Positions 37,301 to 50,300 of a stretch of 64,000 bases of DNA are shown one piece after another (position 1 is the stretch's first letter; each line of letters starts with the position of its first letter). Source of the DNA: Numida meleagris (lineage: Eukaryota; Chordata; Aves; Galliformes; Numididae); contig NC_034411.1 in NCBI RefSeq assembly GCF_002078875.1, forward strand, positions 29,161,226 to 29,225,225, given 5' to 3'. A program made the translations under genes and the position numbers. Under the pieces are notes generated by a model, which was given only the letters and a program-made list of their open reading frames with translations, searched no databases and was not told the origin of the DNA.

Positions 37301-40300
37301 GACTGAATTCCGTAGCTTAAATGCCAGACAGTCTGTCCTTTTGCATGGTCTGAAGAACTCAAAAAATGAGCAACAACCAAACAAGGACAAAGCAAATGTT
37401 TAACTGCAAAGACATTAACAGCAATACCTAATACCTCCCACCTAGCAATTTGACAGCATAAAGAAGGCTTATGCCTGAGAAATAGCTATTGCTAGATGTT
37501 TTCAAATGCATAACTTTAGTTCTGCATTCTCTTTCAGCAGGGATGAATGAAGATTAAAATGTAGGACCACTGTCCACAGTGCCTCTGTGGCATCTCAGCC
37601 TATGAATTATAGATACTGCTACAGCAGCACTAGAAGAGGAAAACTGGGGACAGGCAGTGCTGCTTTATACCATAGCTTTTCTCTGTGTGCACCTTCATGC
37701 AAAGTCATATATAACCAGACATGCTTTCCTGTCACATTTTGTCTGTCCCTCCCCCGCTTTTCCCTGTTTAACCATTATATTGTTTAAACTTTCTTGGAAC
37801 ATAGTTAAACAAAGCTGATAGTGCATACCCTGCAACTCTCAGCTGATGGAGCAATAGCAGTCGATCAGAAGTTCTAATTTTCCTGCTATGGACTTAATCC
37901 TTGAGTGCTTGTAGTATATTGTCCTGTTATTTTGGGGACAGTATGTTTCTATTGCCTGACATGTTACCTTCTGCTATTAGGTGTCTTTTCTGGCAATCTC
38001 TGCTCAAGAGATAATGGTGTATGCAAGTAGACCTGCAGATTGTCAACAGCCTGTTGTCCTAAAAGATCATGAAACTCCTGCTTTGCTACTTACTGCATAT
38101 ATTGTTATTGCAAGATATCTTCTATAGCCAGGGAAAATAGAGTTTAATTATGACTTTGTGTAGGTTTCCATTTTAAAACAAATTGTTGCTTTTGCTATTA
38201 ATATTAATTAAACAAAATAGATTGTTTTGGATAGTGTTGACCTTTAAAGCAATCACATTTCATACTGGTACTTTGAGTAGATGTTAACATATTAATGTGC
38301 AGATAGAAGCAAGGTGGATTGCAAGTGGCAGTCAATAGTTTGATTAGCAGGGAAGCAAGAGAAATTATTACTTTTTTTTAAAGAAAAACTTGCTTAAAGT
38401 ATATATATAAAATTCAAATGAACCAGCTATATGCAGAAATGTGGACATTTGTATCTTATTTTTATCTTAACTGTGTTCTGTGTTCAAATCCCATGATAGC
38501 TATCTTGAAAGCAGAATAGTATTGTGATACTGTTTCCCAGACTGAAAATGAAATTTTCCTTTTTCAGGCTTCCTTAACAGTGGCGTAAAAGAAAAATACC
38601 TTTTTTTTTTTTTTTTTTGAGACAAAATTTGTCATAAATTCTGTTAGTATATTTGTCTAGTGCTAAGCTGGCATAGTCTTATTGGGGCTGATGAAAGATT
38701 ATAATACCTATATATTTTTTTAAGCCACTGGAATAATCTTTTTGTTCTCATCATGTTCTGTGTTAAATTTCCTGCTAAAACTGGGAACCAGGTGCTCTAA
38801 AACTATGTCTACAATAGCAGGTAGTATAGACCTAGAGAACAAAACTGCTAGTATTAAGACGATGATCACTGTCTGTATTTGCAGGAATTCTTACTTTCTG
38901 CTGACGCTCATGTGATCCCATGGATTTAATGCCCAAGAGCAAGTAGCTTGTGTATTAGATTTCTTCAATGAAGACATCTTCAGGTTTAGCTTAGTCCAAA
39001 ATGAGTTCAGATTGTAAGTTCTGAGTCTGCTCCATAGTGTGAAACGACATGTCAGTAGGGGACAACTGGGAGAGCTGGACATTTGTGTACTCTTCATTTA
39101 AATTAAAATACCATTGTGCTAGCATCTTTATGTTGTGTATGCTGGTACAAACATCCCCAGGATAGCTATGCTTAGTCAGATTAAAACCCTAAAATATAGC
39201 ATGCAATATGTACTCCTTTACTAGCTCTGTTTGTTGAAGGGATGGTGAAAATTTGAAGTCATAACTGTTGTCCTTTGTGTCTTGTCTTCTGATTTGGGTT
39301 TCTCGACAGATGAATCTAGTGTTATGGTATCTTTTCTCCAAAACACAAAATTATTCAGCATGGAACCTCAGACTTGCAGTTTGTTTTCTTTTTCCATCCA
39401 TCTTACTTTATCACTTCTCTATTTTAGAAGCCTTAGATATTACAGTAATAATTATGTACTTACCAACGTTTTAATTGTAGGCAGGAGACATCCCTCCTAG
39501 GCATGCCTTACCCTAGCAGCTCATTTACAGTCAAATCAGTAAGGAAATTACCTTTTGTTCTTGTGTTATGTGAATTCCAGTGGATCAAAGGAACTATTGA
39601 GTGTGAAGTAGCTTCTGAAATGTTTTAGGCTCCAACTTCATACACCGTTTTCTTAAGAGGAAGAAACAGGAGCATTTACAAGGGATTAAGAAACTAGTAA
39701 TAAGTGTTACGGTATATTATAGGCTCTGCTGAGTCTGAAATTACATTCCTTTTCTACCATGTGCACCTGCAATGCTTCTCATGATTGACTTGTTTCTAAC
39801 TCTTGTGGGATTGGTTATTGTTGTTGCTCTTGCCTGTCTGTGGGACTACATTTCTGCCTTAGCCAAGTGGTAGAAGCAGACTGTGATTGAGCAAACTGAC
39901 AAATAGTAAATTGACTTTCCATGCCAGCATCTTGAAAATGTTGTGTAAGCAAGTTCCAGCTGCTCAGAAACAAAACCTGTATGACACTTCCAGGTTGCAA
40001 CAGGTACAAAAGGAAAGTCTCAGCTGGAGCTATCATGGATCTCTGAATTCTGATCCTTCTTAAGAAGGATGTCAAATTCTTAATATTAGCTTGGATTCTA
40101 GAGTAAGGCATGAGGTTGTCAGATGATGCTGGCTATCGAGTGATGTAGCTAACAGAATGTGAAAATAATACTGCATAGGGCTGTGAAGGTCCTGAGGTGG
40201 AAAGCATAGTTATCTGGTTTTGTTTTGTTGTTGTTTTGGGTTGCTTTGTTCTGTTTATTTGTTTTGGTGGCTTGGCTAAAACGTCAGATTCAGTGATGAC

Positions 40301-43300
40301 TTCTGTGCATGACTTCTAGTGCTCATACTGCTGCTCCTCTTTCCTACTCCCAACCTACTCCAAGGGATTAGGAAAATCTTTGAAGGAAAGTCGCTCAAGA
40401 ATCATGTGTGGTCTCCTACCAGAGAAACAGCAGCTGTAAGTATGTTTTCTCTGGCCTTTGAGAGAAATGAGGCTGATGAGTCTGCTCCAGGCACCCAAGG
40501 AACAGAGGAGGTATTTGGAGCCAAGCAGCTGCATAAAGAAAAGGGATGTAATCAAACTTGGTTTCTCTTGTAGCAGTCCAGCTGAAATACCCTACTACCG
40601 ATGCAGCTGTTACAGTTTCTGCTAAGTACCTTTACAGATTGTAATGCAAATATGCTAAAATCAAGTTAAATAGTTGGACTATGATAACTTGCCAGGTAAG
40701 TTAGAATTTCAACCTTCAAGCCCGTGTAAGTGGTGTGTACGTGACTGCAGAATCATAGAGGGCAATTCTGTAATCAAAGTTTGCCTTGTTGGCACAAGGG
40801 TTTTTGAAGGGCATTGGAGTTCATGTTTAGAAAATCATTCTTTCTCATCGGTATCAGTGCAGTCTGAAAGCTTTGTTGAGTGATCACTGTCAATTTGCCC
40901 TTTTAGAATAATACTCCACGTTTCCAACTTTTTTTTCCCCCAGAGTTTTGGGGTGGAGAGGAAGAGAAGGAAAAGGAAGAATTTTGAAGTCACTTCTATC
41001 AGAGCAGAATGGCAGTAGTTGATTTTATTGTGTTGCCATGTAATTTGCTATGGTAGCACTAGTTTCTTAGCTGGCTGTAGCTGCAGCATCACCACAGTTT
41101 TTTATTAAGTTGCCACATAGTCTTTGCAAGGTCCTAAAGCTCTCAACTTGATTAGTGAAATGAACATAGATATGTTACATTTAAGAAGTAAAATAAAGAG
41201 ATAATTCACCCTTCAAGAGCGCCTTGGCTTTATTTGCATGGACTTTAAGAATGCTTCTTCAGCTCTACTGCAGTATAGGCAGTTGATAGTTTGGATAGAT
41301 GTCCCTCAGCTGCGGTTTTGTTTCCTACAGAGAATAGTTTCACACTAGATGTTGAAAAGATTCTTACAGCTGAATTCTGTGCATCTTTCTTATGAAGACT
41401 GTCTCACTTATTTGAGGTAACTGAAGATTTTCTGTGGTTTTGATGACTTTCAGAATATACTGGATGCCAGGCTGCTTTTAAGCTGTAGGTTTCTCTACTT
41501 AGCAAAGTGCAAGAGCTTCCTCTGTCTCCAGCTTCTAAGGAAAAGGTAATAGATGCCTGCTGAACAGCTAGAGATGACAGCTGCTGAAAATCAAAGATAG
41601 GAAAGAAAGCAGTTTAATGAACAGAAGGCAGCAATGATAGTGCTTCTTCCAGCTGAGCCTTTTTCCTGTAATACAGTGGCAAGATGATAGCAGGGAGTTT
41701 TGGCTTTCCTGCCACTCCAGGAATAGGGCAGCTGAGAAGTGACAGGGCACAGACTGTTAATTACTTCCCACGTGTCAACACTGTGTCTTATTTTTTGCCT
41801 TCAATTACAATGTGTTTCATGTAAAATATTTAGGAGTGACCTGCAAATACATGGGAAGTTTTTTGAACCTGGAAGTATGCAGTTTGGTAGTTTTACAATG
41901 GGGGGGCATGGTGAGTGTGAGGAAGGGTTGGAATTGTGCCAAATAAACTGAGTTGTTTAATGCAGTGATTCCACTGAAGCTGAGTGAGTAATGAATCAAG
42001 CTTGTTATAATGTAAAATACAGTAACTAAAGAGGTTGTCCTTATGCATTCCAAAGTCAGTGTTGCCTTGTGTAGCCTACAATATTTGAAGTTGGGCTTTG
42101 TTGACTCCCCTACCTTCTTGATTCTCTTACATCATATGAAATGATTTTCTCTGTGTTTTCAGTGGGAAAATTCTCGTTTTTGTAATTATTAGAGCATTCC
42201 CATTCTTCCTTTTCATATCAGTAGAACAACATCATAATGACATCAAACACGGCAAACATCCTTATCATAGTTAATGAACTAGCTTGTGTGATGCTATCAT
42301 TGCAAAATCTAAACAAAGATAGTTTGATATTCAAGTGACTGGGAGTGAAAAACTGTAAAATCAGCAATGGAAAAGATTTACACTGCTAAAGCTTAGTTTG
42401 AAGACTGATTAACCACTGACCTGCTCATTGAGTATTACAGCGAAAACAGTTCTAGAGCAAACTTGAAAGCTGAACTCAAGCTTTCTACAGGATATATATA
42501 GTGCTTTTTTTTTTTTTTTAAAGATACATTTTTTGCTCAGGGACTAAATGTGATAGTACTTTTTTTTTTTATAATCTTTTCAGTTCTATATCTGCTCTTT
42601 TTTTGTTGCTTTTGGTTTTGGTCCAAGTTGCAGATTGGGAGCTTTCATGGGATGAAAGCCTGTTCTGTATACGTGGTAATGTAAGGCTGAATATAACAAA
42701 ATAGCAGAAGATTGTTCCAGTGTACATGTGTGCTTTTTAATGTTATACTGTTCATGCAGTATTGGGTTTTGTATGTATGCTGACATAACTGTGTTTAAGA
42801 AATATTGTAATGTATAGGCAGCTCTTACCAGCGAAGCAATGTTATTACTGTTCAAATTCAACTCCTACCACATGGAACAAGATATACTAGGGAAGTGATG
42901 CTCTTACAGATCTGAGTGTGTCCAGATAAGGCTGTTCCTCTGCACAGTTATCTTAGTTACTGATCACACTTCTTCATATCCTGCCGTAACTGCGTTGGCA
43001 GATCTCTCTATTTATATTTGAAAATATTTGTCCAGAGTAGCCTCTTCTCCTTCCACTACATGCTAGGTTAGCTCAAGCCTGATCTTTGGGGGGATTTGTA
43101 GTACGTAACATAATACTGTTTCAAGTTTGGCCATGGATAAAGCTAAGTAGATCATAAGAGAAGTTTCAAAACAAATAGTGTTTCTTGGCAGTTTTCTTCC
43201 CCTTGCTACTTCTCTTAACATAAACCCATCACCTTGCTATTCATACAAAACATCCTTTCCAAGTTGTTGCTGGAAGCCTGCATTGCCTTGCCTCCTTCTC

Positions 43301-46300
43301 CTGCTGTCTGATGGAAGATACAGACAGACAGACTAGTGTGGTGAGGTTATGTGAAGTTTTTGGTTGACTAAAAATACCCTGGAAACTTGTTTGTTTGTTT
43401 TCCTTAACAAGGTGAGTTAGTAAAGGTTCTGCCCCAAGGATTGAATGGCTTACAGTGTTACACAGTTCAGAAGTCTGCTTGATTAATAATGTAATTGTAC
43501 TTAGTGCTCTGCTCCACCCAAGTCTTGATCACTTTTAGTTTTGTTTCACTGAGATGATGCTGTTGAGAAGAATAAGATTTTTATTCTACCATGTATAAGC
43601 TCACTTACATATCAGAACAGTAAAAACTGTTTTATTAGGACTTGCTTTTTTTTTTTTTAGCTTCTTTAAGACAGGCTGTTAAATAGGAAATGAGAAGACT
43701 GATGCTTCCTGCGCTTCAGCAGCACCTTTTAGTTCATCTTCAGAGAAGTAAGACCTTTAATTTGTATTGAAATTTGGGGATGAAATCCAAAAGCCTGTAA
43801 TGTTTTCTTCCTAGCTAGGAAGAACGCTTCAGAAACTGGGTGTTTCTTAATCAGATGCATGTTTTTATGCATGGCTATCAGTGGTAGGAGCATAATAAGC
43901 TTCTTAACGCAATATTACTTTATGCTGTAGTTCCTTCAATGAATTGAAAATTTTCTTTGGGCTTCTATAAGCAAAGTTGTCGAGCTTGGACCACCTATGA
44001 ATTTTCATGTCTTAATGAAATATTCTTCTACACTGAAAATGTGATGGAGATGAAGCCTCACTCTAAATTTAGCTTTTCTATTTAAATATTTCAGTTTGAA
44101 CCATTTTATAGCTGTGTGGAATTATGCAAAGATTAATTAGGTTGCTGATTGTTTGTACCAGGTGGGGGGGGAGGGAGCAACATTGCAAAGATATGGTCCA
44201 ACCTCTCCCAGCATAGTAAATTAAACTCAGTAAATTTCTTTTTTATTGACGTTAGGATTATTGTTTTGGTTTAATTTAAATCTACTTAAATCAATTTCAG
44301 CTAAACAAAAATGCATTATTCTGAAAACTCTGTGTGGGTTAGCATCTGTTTATGCAATCGGTGACAACTCTGTTGGCAATACACCACCACGTTTACTTGA
44401 GACTGGTTCTAACCCTGCCTTACACAGGTCACCAACTGGTGTGAGGGCTTGATTAAACTCTCCACTCTTCTGTTTCCATTTTCTTATCTGTAAAATGGGG
44501 ACTGCAGCATTTTCCAAAGCCCTTGTGAAGGGGAGTTGGCTACATTAGTTACCATGTATGTATTCAGATAGGCAGGAAGTCTAATCTATTACTGCTTTCC
44601 AGCTTCTTAATTCAGCTGATGCAATGTAAGAGTTTAAATACCCTTTTTTCCAGACAAGGAATTGGTTGGAAAATCCTCAAAGTTAAGCTTTACTAATGAA
44701 AGCTATGAAATCCTCTGATACGTTTTAATTCTGAATGAGAATAATCTTCTGAGGCTGAGGAAAAGTTGTGGCGCTTAGCATCTGCAAAACAGCTGCAGTT
44801 CTCATGCAGCAGTAACCTTTAGTTAATTTGTCTTCAAAACATGTCTATGTGGAACTTGAGAAAGTGAAGAGGAAACAGTTCTGTAATTGTAATAATCACA
44901 AAATCAAGGAATTGCCTGTAACGTAATGAATATGCTTTTCATCAAAATTGTTTATTATCTGGTTAATTGAACTGGAATCTAATTCTGAATTTAATAGTGG
45001 GGGAAAAATCCATATGAAATGTTAAACTTTGTAGTCACGATCCATCAAAGAAGCCGATTGCCTTTTCAAACTGTTGGTGTTTAAGTCCATTGCGTGTAAG
45101 TGAAAAAGAGAAAAACAAAAGTTAAGCAGCACTTAGTTAATGGAAGTATAGGATCAGCAAGAATCACAAATAGGTAAGCCTCAGCATTCAGTTCTGCAGT
45201 CGTTCCATTTAACTTTGCTGAATTATGAGTTTCACTTATTATTTAACTCTGCATAAAGCCATGAAAGGAAATAACCTTGTTGATCCCTTTCCATTAATAT
45301 CCCTCACATTGTTTGTCCTATGAATTATGACTTATAGGAAAATTAACTGTCCATGCTATACATCATACACAAGCAGGTCTTAGACAGCATGTGCTGTAAA
45401 AATATTGACGTGCCTCCAAGAGGTTAATATCCCTACAAATTAGAAGTTTTTTTCCAGAGGAAACAGTAACACCTAGTAGTACTGTGGAGTGGAAGTACAG
45501 CTCCATTTATTAAAATATTTTTTTTACAGGCGAAGTGTCTAAGTATCAATAGGACTTAGCTCTATATTTTATCCTAAAATAGAAAATGACACAAAAGTTG
45601 GGGGTTTGTTGTGGGGGAATTAATTTTCTCCCTCATTATAATTCTTTGCCCATAGTTGCCATCTTTTCATATCTGTGCAGGGAGGTCACTAATCAAGAGT
45701 GCTGCTGGCTAGTTGTTATGGCAAAAAGAAGGGTAACAGCAGGACAGCAACATCAGAGTGGAAAGACTTGCTTATGGCTTCTGCATATGAAGGTTGTCTT
45801 TTCTACTGGTTCCATTGGACTGGCCAATGAAGTCATTTGGACTACTTAGAAGTTATAAGTATCTGAGTTCCTACAATGCTGTGATTGAGAATGTTTGGTG
45901 GTGAGGGAGAACTTTAAATTGTTCAACTGTAACTGTTCAATTTTTCCACCTCCAAAACAAAAAAAAAATCAAAAATCACCCTCTTGCAGCTTACGACTGC
46001 CTGGTTCCTAACCAAACAGTGGCTTTAAGTTCTTTTGTGCTTTCTTAGAGACTTGATCACATGATTTAATTTAGAAATGAAAATTGCTAGTGTAGCTATG
46101 AGAGACTTTACTATTACACACTTAAGGCACAGAAAAAGCAATAAATATTTCCGAAGACCTGACTACTTACAGCTTTTCTGTAAAGTCACATAAGCAATAC
46201 TTGTTTGGCCTCACTCTCCTTGGTAAGGAAGGAGGGGCTTGCGCTTCAGTCCAGTCTTGTTTGGGCTGAACTTCCTTTTGTGGCTCCATTATGAGTTTAC

Positions 46301-47346
46301 TGAATGAAAACTGAAGCCTCAGACTTGGCATTCCTTTCAATAGAGGTAGTTTGGGAATACAGCTGGGAGTTTCCATGAGCATAGGGACTAAAGACAGAAC
46401 ACAGAACTTGTTGAAGACTGTGAAATCTATAACCATTATCCAAATCCATGATAGGCCAAGTATGACAGGTTACACAAACACATGTTCACAAATTGAAGAT
46501 TTCTTAGAAAATGCTTATGTCTTTTGACTGAAAATTTCTCAAGGCATCTATTTTTTTAAAATAATACTTTGTAAAGTAGTGAATTATAACTGAAAGCTGC
46601 AACGGTAAATGAAGAGCTTTGCTCTTTATAAAACAAAAGGATGAAGACCTACACTTCTTCCCTTTTTTTTTCCCCTCTGAGCTGTGTAGTATTTTCACTG
46701 CAGCTCTTGATTAGGGTTTTGTTTCCTTTATCAGCTGGAGTATTTTCATGCAAAATGTGCTTAATCTGAAGAGAACAGCTCTTGTGTTATGTCTGATAGC
46801 AGTAGACCAAACAGCCAACTGTAAACCTTCAGCAAAGCAGCGCTTTGTACAAGTAATGAGTGCAAATTATAACTACAAAATCAGTAACTTTGGCATGTAC
46901 ATATAAAATATAGTCTTAAGATGAGGCTTTACAAAATCAGAAGGGTGTTGTTTCCATCTTGTAGAACCACTAGTATACTTCGTACAGGAAATGACATCTA
47001 CTTGATGATGTTTAGACCATATTTTAAGGATTTTTTTTAGCTTATTAGAAGTCTTCCACAGAAAGTATAAATCACACTAGTGCTGCTTGTTTTGTTGTTC
47101 TGTTTATCACTGTGGTTGTTTCTTTCCAAGTAACTTGTTTTAGTCTGCAGCTTTTATCTTTGCCTACTCTGTCCCATGCCAATGAACAGTGCTACAGAAT
47201 TCTGGCACGCCTTTGAACGGTTCTACAGAAAGCATTAAAGTTGTTTACTCTTTTTCATAACCTCTGTCTGAAGTACTCTTTATCCTTCTTGCTAAGAAGA
47301 TATTGCTGTAGAACGATACTCTACCTAATACATTAGAATTGTAATG

Positions 47347-47368
47347 AAGATTTCAGATCTGAAATCTT
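47347..47368. repeat. 22-bp perfect palindrome
   Basis: AAGATTTCAGA followed at once by TCTGAAATCTT gives 11-bp arms with no spacer, in KCNK5 intron 1. The centre contains an AGATCT site. TTTCAGATCTGAAA resembles a symmetrical dimer-binding sequence, but I do not assign a factor. Confidence 0.95.
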
Positions 47369-50300
47369 ACCGTAACACCACATAATAGAAACATTTTCAT
47401 TAAACTTAACCAATCACTATTAAGCTGGAGCTTGGTGTAGATGAGGAGGTTTATCTATGCTATCATGCCTAATGGGTTGACTAAAAACTGTTGCTTAGGT
47501 TGAGAATTTGTTATGATGTACAGTTAAATTTTGCTTGTGCTCAATTTTTGTTCTTATACCAAAACTGTTTTTTTCATTTAAATGGCTTTTGTGTTTGTTG
47601 CCTTGCATTCCTGTTTCTTATTTAGTACAAAATGCAACATTGCCATCCCTTCTCAGCCCTTATTTTTAGCAGTCCAAATTGCTTTGGCTAGCCCATAAGA
47701 CTCCCCTCATTCTTCTGGTCCCTATATGCTTCTGTTCCCATTTCTTGAAGGTGGATGACTTGAAGTCTGCAACATTTGTACATTTGTTGCCCACTCATTT
47801 GTCCCACAAGAGACAATTCTCTTGTCATGTTAGTGGAGATTGTTTCCCAGGATGTTTTCCATTTCTTTTAAGACTCTTAGCCCTTGTTCCGCATGCCAAG
47901 GGTCAAAAATTAAAACAAGAGTTCACTTGCATCTTGCGAAGCATCCTGTCCTCAGGCAAGCTCTCTCAGTTAGGTTTATTACTGAGCTGTAACTTTGCAT
48001 GCAAAGCTGAAAATATCAATACATTTTGTGAAGCTTGTGTTACCCTAGTGAGAATGACGAGACAATGGTGCTAGTTGCTGAGGTGGCAGTGAAAGTTGAT
48101 GTTTGACCAGCTACATAAGGCTGATTGAGCAAGTAATCTTGCAGTACATTACAGGAATACTTAGATTCTTTCTCTGCATAGAGGCAAACATGAAGACTAG
48201 CTATAGGTAGGGTAGAATTCATTGCAGAGATCAGCATTTATGTCTCTATTAACTACTGAAATGGTCAGCGTGTGAGCACCTGGCTTCGATTTACAGGTGG
48301 GCAGGAGGAGGGAGAAGAGAGGAGTATTCAGCATATCTAATACTGGCACTATTGAAATGCCCAAGATTTCTCACATTTACTGTATCCTGTGAATTTCATC
48401 CCACTCACAGTTTAATTTTGATCATCTTTTCAAGTAGGGAGTTACTGGCACAGTTGCTTACCTTCTCTATACCCAAGCAAAAATGTGGAATTAATTTGAC
48501 TGTAGACTCAAATTGTTTCCAGTGGACTGTGTCCTGAGGCCTCTGGACTCATAAATATTAGCTACAATTGAATTTTTTTATGAGTCTTTCAGGTTCAAGC
48601 AAGTACAAAGATAGTTCTTACGTCTCCTCCAACTTGATTTATTGCATGGCCTTCTGATAACAAGCTGACATCAGGCTAAATCATATATTTTCTAATTTTG
48701 CATGTGAAAACAATTTCCCACCTTCTTGTCTTTGACTGATTAGACCTATTTTCGTTAATAAGTTGAGATTGTGCTTGAAGAGCGTGACTTGTTCTGCACA
48801 GTATGAGTCAATCAACAGATTGCCTTTTTAAAGGATAGCTTAATCTGGTTAAATTGTAAGGTAACAAGAAGAAAACAAACGACTGCTTAGAAGAATGAAA
48901 TAACAAGCGTTCCTATCTGTGACAAATTATCGTTCTCTCTCCTGGTTCTTCTTGCTAGCTAGGTAGGATGTGAAGTAAAATGCTTGCACCTGCTGTACTG
49001 TCCTCAGTCAGAAATGTCCTTAGCAGCCTAAGCAAGTGATTTCTTCTCCAAGTTGTCAGTGTTTTGTATTAAGAAAGCTTGATGATTGGTCCCCTTCACA
49101 CATTTTAGATTATTTTTTATGATGTTCCCCCACATGCACTCTACTTGCAAAAAGGCAAAAAAAAAAATCCAGTGCCCATGTGTAAGTTTGTGCTTTGTTC
49201 ATTTTGATACTCAATCTATCTAAGAACTTCCTTCATTGTTTAACGTGGATAATTGATGGTGTGTTTAAAATAATGATGCCAGAGGGCAAAGAATAGCTTC
49301 CATCAGTGCTTGGGGAGGAGACTGAGGACAACTTCATTTTATTTAGCAGAATAATTGGAAGGAAGTCCTTTCTGCAAGGACAGAATGGCTATTTAGAATG
49401 TTAGCCTAATAAAGGTAAGCACCTGTAACACTATTATCTCCTAAGTTTTATTTATGATTACACTGCATACAAGGACAAGTGCTTTTGAAAAACTCCACAC
49501 CCTATGCTCTTGAAAAGTCCTGGAATCTGTACGCAGTGGTGTTTTACCCGTAGCAAGGATGATCTTTTTTAGATCCTTTCTATGCATACAGGTAGGTTAT
49601 GCTGTGACTGGGCACTGTGAATTTTAAATAGAATGGATAACCCATTATAATTTCAGGTGCAAATAGGAATTAATTAGCTTATCCAATGAACTGTCTCTTT
49701 CTCATAGTCATCTTAGTGTACTTTGTTCAGCTACTTCAGTTTGCTTTGAGATATTTCTGTATTCTTCCTCAGTTCTGAACATCTAAATAAACCTCACATT
49801 AAGCTTCCTGAGAACTGCAATAAAGAGCAGTATTTTCCAAGAGAAGAAATATGTAAGGATTAGATTGGAGTGCTTTCTAGTCTTCAAGTCCAGTCATGTC
49901 TTTGGAGGACATACACAGTTTCCTTACAGCAATGTACTCCCTTAGATGAGAGTATTTTTCCTCTTCTAAAGACCGTTACTGTTTTGTATTATCTTGTATT
50001 TCTAAATGCGTTAAGCACAGTAGTCTTCAAGTGTTCTCACTGGACAGCCTGTTCTGCTTACTTGGCTAATCAGTAAATGTAGAGGAATCAACTGCTCTAA
50101 TCCATGACCAGCTTCATGACATGGACTTAATTATTCTCATTGGAATTTGTCTGATTTCAAAGTCCAGCTCATGACAATGTAGCCCACTCTGTACTTTCTC
50201 CATCTAATAAAACCAGCAAGTCTGGTCAAAAAAAAAAACAGTAAAGAATTACTCTTAGACGCATTAAAATCTAGGAACAGGAGTTTCCCCAGTATGCATT

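Noticed and set aside
38470..38510. GTTCAAATCCC, resembling a tRNA T-arm
   Set aside because: No matching A box, acceptor stem or cloverleaf could be formed around it.
40740..40765. CAGAATCATAGAG, resembling a reversed CR1 tail
   Set aside because: Only about 13 bases match, with no CR1 body on the following side; probably coincidence.
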